Positions 17,452 to 25,723 of a stretch of 33,471 nucleotides of DNA are shown piece by piece; the stretch's first letter is position 1; each line of letters begins with the position of its first letter. Source of the stretch: Candidatus Dependentiae bacterium (GTDB lineage Bacteria; Babelota; Babeliae; Babelales; GCA-2401785); assembly GCA_016871815.1 (NCBI GenBank), contig VHBT01000006.1:1-33471 (forward strand), read 5' to 3'. A program made the translations under genes and the position numbers. The notes beneath the pieces were generated by a model. That model saw only the letters and a list, made by a program, of their open reading frames with translations. It did no database searches and was not told the DNA's origin.

Positions 17452-18537
17452 ATGAATAAAAAACTGCTTTTATTTTTTATTTTTTGCATGCCATTCATTT
17501 CGCCTGAAAATACACCAAACCCTCTGGAACCTGCAGAAGTTTTTGTAGAGCCTACACTTCTGCCCGAAGATTGCCTTGTTGATCGGAATGGTGAAATCGT
17601 AAATCAAAAATTTAGTTACGCTAAAGAATTAAAACTCATCAATCACTACATAAAACCGCTGAGCATTATTGCAAAATCAAAACACGCAAGCAAATTTATG
17701 GGATGGGCACAAAATAATATTACGCCGTTTTCGATTGACTGGAGAAAATTTGCAATAAAACACAATATAAATCTTGATGAATGCGTAATCCCCGAAGCAG
17801 GATTTAAAACATTTAATGAATTTTTCACCAGAAAATTAAAACCAGGCGCCAGAGTAATCGACCAAACGAATGGTGGGGTTGTCAGTCCCGCAGATTCAAA
17901 AATTACCTACGTAGAAAACGTATCGAAAAAAGACATTTTTATTATCAAAAGCTCACAATGGTCATTAACAAAAATGCTTAAAAATCAGGTTCTTGCAGAT
18001 TTATACGAAGGCGGAACCTTAATTAGCTTTCGACTAGCCCCAGAAGACTACCATCGATTCCATTTTCCATTCGACTCAACTCCAGGATTTTCCAAAAAAA
18101 TTCCAGGCCGATACGATTCAGTTAATCCATTTGTTTATAAACATGGATACGACCCTTTGGGTGAAAATGCGCGCAATATTCTCATCTTAAAATCAGAAGA
18201 ATTCGATGACCCCATTTGCATTATCGTTGGAGCTCTTGGGGTAGGAAAAATAATCGAAACATATTCTCCCTACGTAGAATACAAAAAAGGTGATGAAATG
18301 GGATATTTTGAATTTGGTGCCTCAACAATTTGCCTGCTTTTCAAAAAAAATATCATCAAACCTGCTGAGGGAAAATTTATATCCAATTCAATAAAAATGA
18401 TTGAAACCGAAGTCAAGCAAGGTTCACTCATCGCTCTTCACAAAAGCATTAACCACGAAGAAAGCCCGCTTGAGAAAATACAAGTTTTTTTGTACGAAAA
18501 ATACGCTCAACTTAAGTCTTTTTTTAATAAAAAATAA
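17452..18537 (+). CDS. psd: Phosphatidylserine decarboxylase proenzyme with signal peptide
   Basis: PSD makes phosphatidylethanolamine from phosphatidylserine through a self-made pyruvoyl group. The 361-aa protein has FNEFFTRKLKPGAR (121-134), VSPADSK (D148), LAPEDYHRFHFP (H201, H204) and GYFEFGAST (S291), the serine that becomes pyruvoyl. D148, H204 and S291 fit the self-cleavage triad. The N-terminus (MNKKLLLFFIFCMPFIS, then a Pro/Glu-rich segment) looks like a signal peptide or anchor, which is unusual, since most PSDs act on the cytoplasmic face. No clear RBS precedes the ATG. No pssA is in the window. It converges on the next gene with a one-base gap. Confidence 0.9.
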   Translation: MNKKLLLFFIFCMPFISPENTPNPLEPAEVFVEPTLLPEDCLVDRNGEIVNQKFSYAKELKLINHYIKPLSIIAKSKHASKFMGWAQNNITPFSIDWRKFAIKHNINLDECVIPEAGFKTFNEFFTRKLKPGARVIDQTNGGVVSPADSKITYVENVSKKDIFIIKSSQWSLTKMLKNQVLADLYEGGTLISFRLAPEDYHRFHFPFDSTPGFSKKIPGRYDSVNPFVYKHGYDPLGENARNILILKSEEFDDPICIIVGALGVGKIIETYSPYVEYKKGDEMGYFEFGASTICLLFKKNIIKPAEGKFISNSIKMIETEVKQGSLIALHKSINHEESPLEKIQVFLYEKYAQLKSFFNKK

Positions 18538-18538
18538 C

Positions 18539-18970
18539 TCAAGATTCCTCAAATCCAAAGTTATATACACTTCTTGCATCCACAACAAGAGCAAGATCGT
18601 CCAGCTTCGATTTTATTTCTTGCGCTCGCTGACACAATGCAAGCGGAATTATCGCTTTTAAAAGACGTCGTTCTCGAGCTTTTGAAAAATCAACCTGATA
18701 ATGGTTTGATAAAATATGTTCCAATTCAGTCTTTAATGTTCGGCACTCTTGTCTCAGCTCTGCAAAATCAAGATCTTTTGTTAAATCAGAAACGCTCAAA
18801 ACGGTTAATATCGAAGAACAATCGATTACCGAACAGTCTTCGGCCAGCTGCTGAAACAATGGAAGCAATGTTCTTATTTCCCGAATTCTATCAATAACTG
18901 GATCAGAAAACAGACTTACACTAAAAAAAACAACCAAAAAAAGTTGATACGATTTCATTTTCATCATCAC
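18539..18970 (-). CDS. Small exported helical protein, unknown
   Basis: This 143-aa protein starts MMMKMKSYQLFLVVFFSVSLFS and has a clear signal peptide with cleavage near FSD-PV. The mature part is helical and charged with four cysteines (CSVIDCSSI, RQECRTL and ALCQR), and no domain is recognised. Several clustered ATGs make the exact start uncertain and no strong RBS is seen. The SD-L...ELRQEC segment faintly resembles SDV...DLRVQC of the next exported protein (19081-19833); paralogy is possible but weak. Confidence 0.65.
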   Translation of the reverse strand: MMMKMKSYQLFLVVFFSVSLFSDPVIDRIREIRTLLPLFQQLAEDCSVIDCSSILTVLSVSDLTKDLDFAELRQECRTLKTELEHILSNHYQVDFSKARERRLLKAIIPLALCQRAQEIKSKLDDLALVVDARSVYNFGFEES

Positions 18971-19005
18971 AAAAAATTGCTGTATGTATTTTTAGCATCA
19001 CACGA

Positions 19006-19055
19006 CGGCGAATAAAAAAATAGATTTTGATTTAAAATTAGTTTTTTATTCGCCG
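19006..19055. terminator. Perfect 14-bp hairpin, probable terminator
   Basis: CGGCGAATAAAAAA (19006-19019) pairs perfectly with TTTTTTATTCGCCG (19042-19055) around a 22-base AT-rich loop. It lies between two leftward exported-protein genes and probably ends the upstream one (19081-19833). It lacks a free U-run after the stem. Confidence 0.6.
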
Positions 19056-19080
19056 AATTTGAACTGTCTATCCCAAATAA

Positions 19081-19833
19081 TTATACACTCAATAATGCGT
19101 CATCTATTGCGTTAATAATTGCGACCATTTCATCAAACAAATATTTCAAATGGCGTTCGGATTTAATTTTTTTGTTTACCTCGTCACACTGGACTCTTAA
19201 GTCAAACAATTCTTTAGAAGTACACCGACTCACATCTGAGGTTTGCAGTCTACCGATGACGCATAGTTGATTATTATAAACCCCTGACAATAAATGAGTG
19301 AGAAAAACAACATCTACACCACATTTTTCTAATAACGTAATCTCAGCTGGTGTAAATCCATCGTCATCATCCTGCAAGCTAGAAAACTCTTCCCATATTT
19401 CAGATTTTGGAGAACTCGATGCAGCATCAAAAGAATCCAACTCTGCTGATGAAGCCGCAACATCACTACTTGATGCTGAAGATCTACGTGGAGAATTTGC
19501 CAAATTAAACGACCGCAATTCGGTGATAAATTTATTAACATTCCTACAAAATTCAGCTGCTTCGTCTTTTGAAACACAATCGCGTACAAAGACTTCTAAT
19601 TGTTCCGCGCAAGATGCAAGAGCTTCAGATGATACATTTTTATTCTGTAAACAAAGATCTACACGAGAAAGGGCGCTACTAAAATCCATACGCATACCCG
19701 CATCAGAAATACCACTCGCTCCAATTTTTTCTTGAAGAGAAATGGTCATCGATATTAATTGCTGTCTTGTAAAAGTTGCGCAAACATTTAAGCCAACAAA
19801 CAACACCGCTGCTAAAAAAATTTTTTTATTCAT
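19081..19833 (-). CDS. Exported protein with Ser/Ala/Asp-rich linker, unknown
   Basis: The start at 19833 has AAAGGG 7 bases upstream. The 250-aa protein has a signal peptide (MNKKIFLAAVLFVGLNVCA), a helical Cys-containing N-half, a low-complexity Ser/Ala/Asp linker (about 115-145, SSASSSDVAASS), an acidic DDDDGF patch and a helical C-terminus. No family is recognised. The signal peptide plus serine/acidic linker recurs in other exported proteins here (25151-25723, 27152-27784), which suggests a shared lifestyle class rather than homology. Confidence 0.7.
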   Translation of the reverse strand: MNKKIFLAAVLFVGLNVCATFTRQQLISMTISLQEKIGASGISDAGMRMDFSSALSRVDLCLQNKNVSSEALASCAEQLEVFVRDCVSKDEAAEFCRNVNKFITELRSFNLANSPRRSSASSSDVAASSAELDSFDAASSSPKSEIWEEFSSLQDDDDGFTPAEITLLEKCGVDVVFLTHLLSGVYNNQLCVIGRLQTSDVSRCTSKELFDLRVQCDEVNKKIKSERHLKYLFDEMVAIINAIDDALLSV

Positions 19834-19974
19834 AAAAAGCCCTTTATTTAATGTTAATACGGCTCAAAATACATAAATTTTGGAAAAAAATAAAAAAAAA
19901 TATCCAAATACGGATTTATATTTGATCCAGTGGGATTATTCAAAACATTGCGAGCAAAAAAAGAATCCCCAACT

Positions 19975-19994
19975 ATTGAATTTTGAAATTCAAT
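19975..19994. promoter_or_regulatory. Inverted repeat in a divergent spacer, possible operator
   Basis: ATTGAATTT-tg-AAATTCAAT is a perfect 9-bp inverted repeat with a 2-base centre. It lies in the spacer between the leftward exported gene and the rightward J-domain gene, about 48 bases before the latter's ATG. Its AT-richness means chance is possible. Confidence 0.3.
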
Positions 19995-20041
19995 GTTGCG
20001 ATTATCCTACTTAATTTAATTTTAAAATATCGGGACCAAGT

Positions 20042-20619
20042 ATGTTAAAAAAAATAGTATATGTTGTGTTGTTTATATCCCTTCCTATCGCATGTGCAAA
20101 AGAAAATTTGTTGAAACAAGCATGGAATAAAATAATCGGAAAAACTAAACCCAAAGCAGTTCCTGTTACAATAGAATCGCCACTGCGTTTTGCATCCACA
20201 CGAACTCAAGAAGCTCAAGCGCCTCAAGTCCCCCACACCAAAGAGGAAGAGATTTTTATAAAACAAACATCCCTCACAAAGAAAGAAAACCCGCCACTCC
20301 CCAACCAGAAAAACCACCTTCATCAATCCCTCGACCGCTCGACGATAGTAAGCTCCCGCCTCATCTGAGAAGCCGAAAACCTGCCGCACCTCCACGCCCC
20401 ACCGTCACGATAAACCCTCTTAAAGATGAATTTGCAGCGTTAGATCTTCCTGAAACGGCAACAAATGAGGATATAAAACGTCAATATCGCAAATTTGCAC
20501 TCAAATATCATCCTGACAAAAATCTAGGAAAAGAAGCTGAAGCCGAAGAAAAATTCAAAGTCGTAAGCTCTGCATACTCAAGACTCATAAATGATCCATC
20601 CAGGGCAAGTCTTCCATAA
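20042..20619 (+). pseudogene. Exported J-domain protein, split by a frameshift
   Basis: The frame from ATG 20042 encodes a signal peptide (MLKKIVYVVLFISLPIACA) and runs to a stop at 20368. The next frame (-1) is open from about 20146 to the stop at 20617-20619 and encodes a Pro-rich linker followed by a J-domain: FAALDLPETATNEDIKRQY, then ALKYHPDKN with an intact HPD, then FKVVSSAYSRLIND. The C-terminal part has no start codon of its own. The switch must fall around 20240-20290, where A-rich runs occur (AAAGAAAGAAAAC). A one-base deletion, a sequencing error or programmed slippage could explain it. J-domains stimulate Hsp70 ATPase; an exported one would act outside the cytoplasm. A strong terminator follows. 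Confidence 0.65.
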
Positions 20620-20622
20620 CTT

Positions 20623-20665
20623 AATAACAAAAAAGGGCCGAGAAAAACGGCCCTTTTTTGTTATT
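20623..20665. terminator. Bidirectional intrinsic terminator
   Basis: A perfect 18-bp stem (20623-20640 with 20648-20665) has a GGGCCG core, T6 on one side and A6 on the other, and a 7-base loop. It serves both the J-domain gene and the leftward GNAT-like gene. Confidence 0.93.
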
Positions 20666-20673
20666 CAATTGTC

Positions 20674-21435
20674 TTACAGCATCCCTTTGATCATCACGTC
20701 GTAAGAAAAAAGAATCCACGACGAAAGATCAATCGGATGATTTTTGTCATACTCAACTGATGCAACACGATCAAATCGCAACTCGTCATACACCTCAAGC
20801 AAATACTGATTTGTTGGCCTTACTCCTGTAAAAAGACGCAAAGTACTTGGCAACGCTTTTAACAATCCCGCCAAAAGCAGTCGCTCGATACCAAAATTGC
20901 AATAAGCATCGTCCACCAAACATGAAATAATTTTCATGTCGCCCAGTGCAGAACCAGCTGTTACTCCACCCGAAACAAATCCTACCAGCTCATCAGTCAC
21001 AACATCTTTTGCAGTAACAAAAATAAAAACATCATGTTGAATTCGTTTTAAAACCTCTTCGCCAAATTTTTTCAAATCAGCGGTGTAAATATTTCGCAAC
21101 GAAGCATCAAGCGTGTCGTAACATTTCTGCCAATCAACCGCTGCAACCCCTTCGGCAAATAACGGTGCACAAACCTTTAAAAAACCATCAGTTGTAACAC
21201 TCGACGGGTTTTTCTTCAAAAAATCTATTTCTGCACCAACTGTACGCCGACAGCCAAGATCAACAAGCGTGCGTTTTATTTCCACAATTCGCTCATCGGT
21301 CAATAACCCAATTGTCCACTCGATCAACAACGATCTATCGCGTTCATCCTGAACAACATACGCACCCAGAGGATTCTCCCTCATTCTTTTGTGCGCAACC
21401 GCCAACCATGGCGTAAAATCCTGAATACTACTCAT
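20674..21435 (-). CDS. GNAT-like acetyltransferase, tentative
   Basis: The C-terminal part of this 253-aa protein (about 120-235) has the order of a GNAT fold: VFIFVTAKD and LVGFVSGGVT strands, then a CoA-loop-like DDAYCNFGIERLLLAGLLKAL and a LRLFTGVRPTNQYLLEVYDELRF end resembling the final GNAT strand-helix. The usual R/Q-x-x-G-x-G/A is degenerate (CNFGIE), so activity is uncertain. No signal peptide is seen. The N-terminal about 110 residues are unrecognised. The RBS is weak (GGA 6 bases upstream). It sits 87 bases downstream of gltX and may share its transcript. Substrate is unknown. Confidence 0.5.
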   Translation of the reverse strand: MSSIQDFTPWLAVAHKRMRENPLGAYVVQDERDRSLLIEWTIGLLTDERIVEIKRTLVDLGCRRTVGAEIDFLKKNPSSVTTDGFLKVCAPLFAEGVAAVDWQKCYDTLDASLRNIYTADLKKFGEEVLKRIQHDVFIFVTAKDVVTDELVGFVSGGVTAGSALGDMKIISCLVDDAYCNFGIERLLLAGLLKALPSTLRLFTGVRPTNQYLLEVYDELRFDRVASVEYDKNHPIDLSSWILFSYDVMIKGML

Positions 21436-21522
21436 TTTTTTCCATTATCGTAAAAATATTTATGATTTCTTTTCCATCAAAAAAAACAAAGCAATCATAC
21501 TCTTCTCCTTTTTATTTAGTTT

Positions 21523-22971
21523 TTACTTGAGAGCTTCAAGTGCTCGTGTAATTCGCCGGGCTGTTTCTTCTTTTCCCAAAATAGCAATCATCGCAAACAA
21601 ATTTGCACCCTGCCCAATACCTGCAAGAGCAAACCTCATTGGTAACATAACACTACCGATACTCAAGCCATGGTCCAACGCATGCGATCGCAACAAAAAC
21701 TCAACGGTTGTTGCCGAAAATTCATCTAACCGATTTATTTTCTCGCTCAACAATGCAACCAATTCTGGTGCCCCGTTTTTCCAACACTTTGCTTTTACTG
21801 CTTCGTCATAACTCTCTGGTGCGACAAAAAATTCTCGTCCATGTTCTAAGTATTCGCTGACAAAAGAAACCCTATCTTTCAACAACTCAATAACGTTGAT
21901 CAAATACTCATCGGTAAACGTTTTATCAATTTTTCCTGTCATCTCATTGCGCAACAACGCAAGTAACTCATAATTTGATTTTTTAAGTAAGTATTGCTGG
22001 TTAAACCAATGTAGCTTTTCAATATTAAAAACAGCTCCAGACTTACCAACTCGCTCGAGAGAAAAAGCTTGAATCAATTCTTGAAGCGAAAATAATTCTC
22101 GCGTTTCACCATCTCCAGGATTCCATCCCAAAAAGGCGACAAAGTTAACCAACGCCTCAGGGAAAAAGCCTTTATTTTTATAGTCTTCTACCGCAACATC
22201 TCCCTGGCGCTTACTGAGCTTGCTTCTATCAGGATTAAGCATCAGTGGTAAATGCACCCAAATAGGCTCCTGCCACCCAAAAGCTTTATACAATAAAATA
22301 TGCTTAGGGGTCGAAGAAAGCCACTCCTCACCACGAATAACGTGTGAAATCTGCATTTCGTGATCATCAACAACAACCGCTAAGTGATACGTTGGATAGC
22401 CATCAGACTTCAAAATTACTTGATCATCAACATTCTTGAAGCTGAATGTCACATCCCCACGAATAACATCATTAAACGTCAGTTCACCATCTTCTGGAAC
22501 CTTCATCCGAACAACCCAAGAAGCATTTTCTTCTTTTTTATTTTTAAGCTGATCTTGAGTTAAATTTCTACATAATTTGTCGTATGCAGGAGGAAGCTTT
22601 TGCGCAATCTGGTCGTTTCTAACTCGATCTAGCCGTTCTGCTGAACAAAAACATTCATACGCAAGCCCTTGATTGAGCAACTGCTCAACATACGTATGAT
22701 AAATTGCAAGACGCTCAGATTGAATGTATGACGCACAAACCCCAGGCTTTCCAGGACCCTCATCAAAATCAATTCCCGCCCATTCAAGTGTTTTTATGAT
22801 ATTTTCAACCGCCCCAGAAACCAACCGTGTTCTGTCAGTGTCTTCTATTCTGAGTAAAAATTTTCCATTATTTTTTTTTGCCCACAAATATGCATACAAC
22901 GCGGTCCGTAGTCCACCAACATGCAAATATCCTGTCGGGCTTGGCGCAAAACGAGTGCGAACATTCACCAT
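21523..22971 (-). CDS. gltX: Glutamyl-tRNA synthetase
   Basis: GltX charges tRNA-Glu, and in many bacteria also tRNA-Gln for later amidation by GatCAB. The 482-aa class I synthetase has RFAPSPTGYLHVGG (HIGH motif at 17-20), LLRIEDTDRTR, the CxC...YDKLC cysteine pattern of the zinc-binding insertion, the VIRGEEWLSSTPKH motif, and SKLSKRQGD (KMSKS, around 252). Length is typical. TAAGG sits 7 bases before the ATG. A 12-bp perfect hairpin lies just upstream (22985-23018). Confidence 0.97.
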   Translation of the reverse strand: MVNVRTRFAPSPTGYLHVGGLRTALYAYLWAKKNNGKFLLRIEDTDRTRLVSGAVENIIKTLEWAGIDFDEGPGKPGVCASYIQSERLAIYHTYVEQLLNQGLAYECFCSAERLDRVRNDQIAQKLPPAYDKLCRNLTQDQLKNKKEENASWVVRMKVPEDGELTFNDVIRGDVTFSFKNVDDQVILKSDGYPTYHLAVVVDDHEMQISHVIRGEEWLSSTPKHILLYKAFGWQEPIWVHLPLMLNPDRSKLSKRQGDVAVEDYKNKGFFPEALVNFVAFLGWNPGDGETRELFSLQELIQAFSLERVGKSGAVFNIEKLHWFNQQYLLKKSNYELLALLRNEMTGKIDKTFTDEYLINVIELLKDRVSFVSEYLEHGREFFVAPESYDEAVKAKCWKNGAPELVALLSEKINRLDEFSATTVEFLLRSHALDHGLSIGSVMLPMRFALAGIGQGANLFAMIAILGKEETARRITRALEALK

Positions 22972-22984
22972 ACAAAACCTTATA

Positions 22985-23018
22985 GCTCAAGAAAGTCTTA
23001 AAAAATACTTTCTTGAGC
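22985..23018. promoter_or_regulatory. Perfect 12-bp hairpin upstream of gltX
   Basis: GCTCAAGAAAGT pairs with ACTTTCTTGAGC around a 10-base loop, ending 14 bases before the gltX ATG. It lacks a U-run, so it is either a weak terminator for the exported-protein gene at 23055-23489 or a structured gltX leader. No T-box features are seen. Confidence 0.5.
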
Positions 23019-23054
23019 ATACACTATTTTGTTTATTTTGAGATCCGCTCAACG

Positions 23055-23489
23055 TTAGGCACGAGCATCCATCAAGAGAGAAACCTCTTCAACGCGGTCT
23101 TTTCGACCATTTGCAGAGATAACATCTTTTGCCAAATCAGCCATCTCATCGGACAATTCTTCAAAACCAGCACGTTGTTTTTCAGCGTTTTGTTCAATAA
23201 TTTCATTGAGCTCTTGCATGAGCTCTGCAAGTTCTTGAGCCTCTCTTCTTAATGCACTCATCACCTCGGCAGGATCCTGAGCGGGTGCAACAACACGTAC
23301 GGGTGCAGACACTGTACGAGGTTGATATACTACCATTTGATCTGACATTTGATCGGAATACTCTTCACCAGATCCCTCTTCTGCGACAAGCCCAAGATCG
23401 TCTGCAAGTCTCATAACATAATCTTTAGATGCTTCAACAAAAAATATCGCCATCAAACCACAAATTAAAATAATTTTTTTTTTCATCAT
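23055..23489 (-). CDS. Small exported coiled-coil protein, unknown
   Basis: This 144-aa protein has a signal peptide (MMKKKIILICGLMAIFFVEA-S) and a mature part with an acidic segment (EEGSGEEYSDQMSDQM), then a Glu/Leu-rich coiled coil (about 78-125, ELAELMQELNEIIEQ). No domain is recognised. The second ATG (23486) is better spaced from GGTGG than the first. It lies upstream of gltX on the same strand. It resembles small periplasmic or outer-membrane-associated helical proteins in shape only. Confidence 0.65.
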   Translation of the reverse strand: MMKKKIILICGLMAIFFVEASKDYVMRLADDLGLVAEEGSGEEYSDQMSDQMVVYQPRTVSAPVRVVAPAQDPAEVMSALRREAQELAELMQELNEIIEQNAEKQRAGFEELSDEMADLAKDVISANGRKDRVEEVSLLMDARA

Positions 23490-23587
23490 AAACCACCAAA
23501 GATATGGGTTTAAATTTGATCAAATCCTACACGAAGAACTCTATGCGGATCAAAGAAAACGAAAGACCATAGCCAAACACTGTTGGA

Positions 23588-23615
23588 TTGACTAGGATTA
23601 TTCGCACAGTTTAAG
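23588..23615 (+). promoter_or_regulatory. Possible promoter for the ABC ATPase
   Basis: TTGACT (23588-23593, 5 of 6) and TTTAAG (23610-23615, 4 of 6) are 16 bases apart, about 65 bases before ATG 23681. Confidence 0.4.
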
Positions 23616-23680
23616 CACCATAAAAAACCACTGCATGTTTTACAACCTGCTTCGTGTTTAAAAAAAGAAAAGAAAATATC

Positions 23681-24373
23681 ATGGAGCGAATAAAAACAAT
23701 CAAACTTGCCCGTGCGTACACCAACGGAGACACCACCGTTCACGCACTCAAAGAAGTTTCTCTTTCGATTCACGATGGAGAATTTGTAGCAATTACCGGA
23801 ACTTCAGGATCAGGAAAAACAACCCTCATGCAGCTGCTGGGATGCTTAGATATTCCAACTAGTGGTGATTATTTTATTGATGGAATAAACGTTGCACATC
23901 TTTCTGATAACCAACTTGCTCACATTCGCAACACAAAGATTGGATTTGTTTTTCAACGATACAACCTACTTCCCGATCTTTCGGCTATCGACAACGTTGC
24001 TCTTCCTCGGTTATACAGCGGAATCTCAGAAGAACAAGCTCAGCAAGAAGCCCGCGAATTGCTCAAGCTGGTAGAACTAGAACACCGTGCAGAACACCAC
24101 CCCTATGAAATGTCGGGCGGGCAACAACAACGAGTTGCAATTGCTCGATCACTCATCAACAACCCTGCAATTATTCTGGCTGATGAACCCACTGGAAATC
24201 TTGATAGCGCAACCACTCAGGCTATTTTAGATCTGTTCAAAAAATTAAATCAGGAAAAAAATACGACAATTATTCTCGTCACTCACGAAGACGAAGTGGC
24301 GCTTCAGACAAAACGCATCATCAAGCTCAAAGACGGATTGATTATTTCTGACTCTCCCACATCACAGAAATGA
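23681..24373 (+). CDS. ABC transporter ATPase, LolD/MacB type, orphan
   Basis: ATG 23681 (230 aa, [13 protein letters not shown]) is preferred over an upstream in-frame GTG at 23654, because it matches the usual start of the family. The protein has Walker A GTSGSGKT (40-47), Q-loop FQRYNLLP, signature [15 protein letters not shown] (143-157), Walker [14 protein letters not shown] and H-loop THEDE. This is the LolD/MacB/FtsE-like subgroup, which powers lipoprotein release or mechanotransmission across the envelope. No permease partner is adjacent; neighbours are exported orphans on the opposite strand. Which transporter it serves cannot be told from the sequence. Confidence 0.93.
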   Translation: MERIKTIKLARAYTNGDTTVHALKEVSLSIHDGEFVAITGTSGSGKTTLMQLLGCLDIPTSGDYFIDGINVAHLSDNQLAHIRNTKIGFVFQRYNLLPDLSAIDNVALPRLYSGISEEQAQQEARELLKLVELEHRAEHHPYEMSGGQQQRVAIARSLINNPAIILADEPTGNLDSATTQAILDLFKKLNQEKNTTIILVTHEDEVALQTKRIIKLKDGLIISDSPTSQK

Positions 24374-24387
24374 TCATTAATTGCTGA

Positions 24388-25035
24388 TTATTTTTCACTC
24401 AATTTATTTTTTATTGTAGCGACAACTTCTTCAAACGCAGAACTTGCAAATAAGCACTCTTTTACTTCTGAAGCACAACCTTGAATCACGCAATAACTTC
24501 CTGACGTTTTTTTAAAAACAAAAAAGTCTCTATCGGCCGCAGTGTTTGCAACCGACAACTCTTCATGAAACAACAACGCATCGTCTTGAGAACCGGCTAC
24601 AAAAACACGAAACAGTCGTGAATCATCATTTTGAGCAACCACTGAAGTAATTTCACTGGTCAAAATCGGCTGAATTTTCACACCACTTGATTTTGATACA
24701 AAGCAACCAGCATCACAAGCAACAAACTCATCCGATGAAAACGTTTTTTTGAGCACGCCATCAAAAAAAATGCTCACGCGCTCATTGCCCCACACCATCG
24801 GCATACTACCAACACCAGTAGCGCGCCTCTCTGAAAAAACTTTTTTCAAGGAACCCAAAGGCAGAGTTCTAACCAAAGGAATCTGCGAAAGCCAACTCGA
24901 AGATACCGTGCAGAAAGAACGGCTAGATCCTGCATACAAAAGCGGAAACAACCCTTTTTTTAAAACCACCGAACGAAAAGGGTTTGAATAACAAAAAAAT
25001 CCACTCAGCAACATACCTAAAACTAAAAAACGCAC
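24388..25035 (-). CDS. Exported protein of unknown function, GTG start
   Basis: The 215-aa protein has a signal peptide (MRFLVLGMLLSGFFCYS) and a mature part with several cysteines (SFCTVSS, ACDAGCF, YCVIQGC, KECLF), suggesting disulphides outside the cytoplasm. No domain is recognised. The frame begins with GTG at 25035, with AGAGGA about 8 bases upstream; that RBS lies inside a perfect 17-bp hairpin (25037-25079). A later ATG (25014) would shorten the signal peptide to about 10 residues and is less likely. It converges on the ABC ATPase with a 14-base gap. Confidence 0.65.
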   Translation of the reverse strand: MRFLVLGMLLSGFFCYSNPFRSVVLKKGLFPLLYAGSSRSFCTVSSSWLSQIPLVRTLPLGSLKKVFSERRATGVGSMPMVWGNERVSIFFDGVLKKTFSSDEFVACDAGCFVSKSSGVKIQPILTSEITSVVAQNDDSRLFRVFVAGSQDDALLFHEELSVANTAADRDFFVFKKTSGSYCVIQGCASEVKECLFASSAFEEVVATIKNKLSEK

Positions 25036-25036
25036 A

Positions 25037-25079
25037 GCATGATCCTCTTTTTACAAACAATCTAAAAAGAGGATCATGC
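25037..25079 (-). promoter_or_regulatory. 17-bp perfect hairpin burying the RBS of the downstream gene
   Basis: The arms 25037-25053 and 25063-25079 are perfectly complementary with a 9-base loop. Read as reverse-strand RNA, the 3' arm contains AAAAAGAGGAUC, the RBS for the GTG at 25035, one base beyond the stem. There is no U-run on either side, and the upstream gene has its own terminator (25103-25130), so a plain terminator is unlikely. Translational control or an RNA thermometer-like switch is inference. Confidence 0.6.
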
Positions 25080-25102
25080 GACAAAAAAAGATATCTGACA
25101 AA

Positions 25103-25130
25103 CAAAAAAGGAGCATTTCTGCTCCTTTGT
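25103..25130 (-). terminator. Intrinsic terminator of the 25151-25723 gene
   Basis: On the reverse strand AAAGGAGCA pairs with TGCTCCTTT around a GAAA tetraloop and runs into a T6 tract. It lies about 20 bases after the stop of the exported-protein gene. Confidence 0.88.
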
Positions 25131-25150
25131 ACAAATCATGTTAAAAATAA

Positions 25151-25723
25151 CTATTCCGAATACCAGCTACGCGGGGAAGGCGCTCTGCTCTCTTGCGAAT
25201 TAACCGAGGCAGAGTCATCGTCGCTGTTGCTTTCTGAATCTATGCTTTCAGATGAATACCCATAATAACGGTCTGCGGCAGATGCAAGGTCAAGTCCAGG
25301 AAAGATGCTACGAACAGCACACGCATTTTTATGGGTTGTTTCCAACAATATGCGCCGAGCAGACAGAGCTTTAAAAACACGATCCAAATAATTAATACGA
25401 TCTTGTCGCGCGCCAATAATTTCTGCCAAATCACAAACTTGAGCAGCGTGATCTTTTTCGAATCTGTATTTAATACCATTAAGCATCAAGACACAAAACA
25501 CTTTTTTGCCATCAACAACTCGCTCACATTTATCAAAAATATTAAGCGCATTTTGGCACCGTTGAGCCTCTACCTCAAAATTTTGAGGCGTAATTTCCCC
25601 AGAGACAAGTTGCGTAACAGCAGCTATCATTTCAGCAACAACACTATCATCAGCCGGAAACGGTTCCGAAAAGACAGCACCAGACAGACAGAAAACAATT
25701 ACTAAAAAGGTTTTTTTATTCAT
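25151..25723 (-). CDS. Exported protein with acidic Ser-rich tail, unknown
   Basis: This 190-aa protein has a signal peptide (MNKKTFLVIVFCLSGAVFS) and a helical mature domain with cysteines (about 55-120). Its low-complexity acidic/serine tail (SSESIDSESNSDDDSASV) ends in PSPRSWYSE. No family is recognised. The RBS is weak (AAAAGAAA upstream). It lies alone, leftward, between its terminator and the ychF promoter region. The tail style matches the linkers of other exported proteins in the window. Confidence 0.7.
   Translation of the reverse strand: MNKKTFLVIVFCLSGAVFSEPFPADDSVVAEMIAAVTQLVSGEITPQNFEVEAQRCQNALNIFDKCERVVDGKKVFCVLMLNGIKYRFEKDHAAQVCDLAEIIGARQDRINYLDRVFKALSARRILLETTHKNACAVRSIFPGLDLASAADRYYGYSSESIDSESNSDDDSASVNSQESRAPSPRSWYSE

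Noticed and set aside
23510-23773. An 87-codon reverse ORF ahead of the ABC ATPase
   Set aside because: It overlaps the ATPase start and its promoter, has no RBS, and has shadow-like composition.
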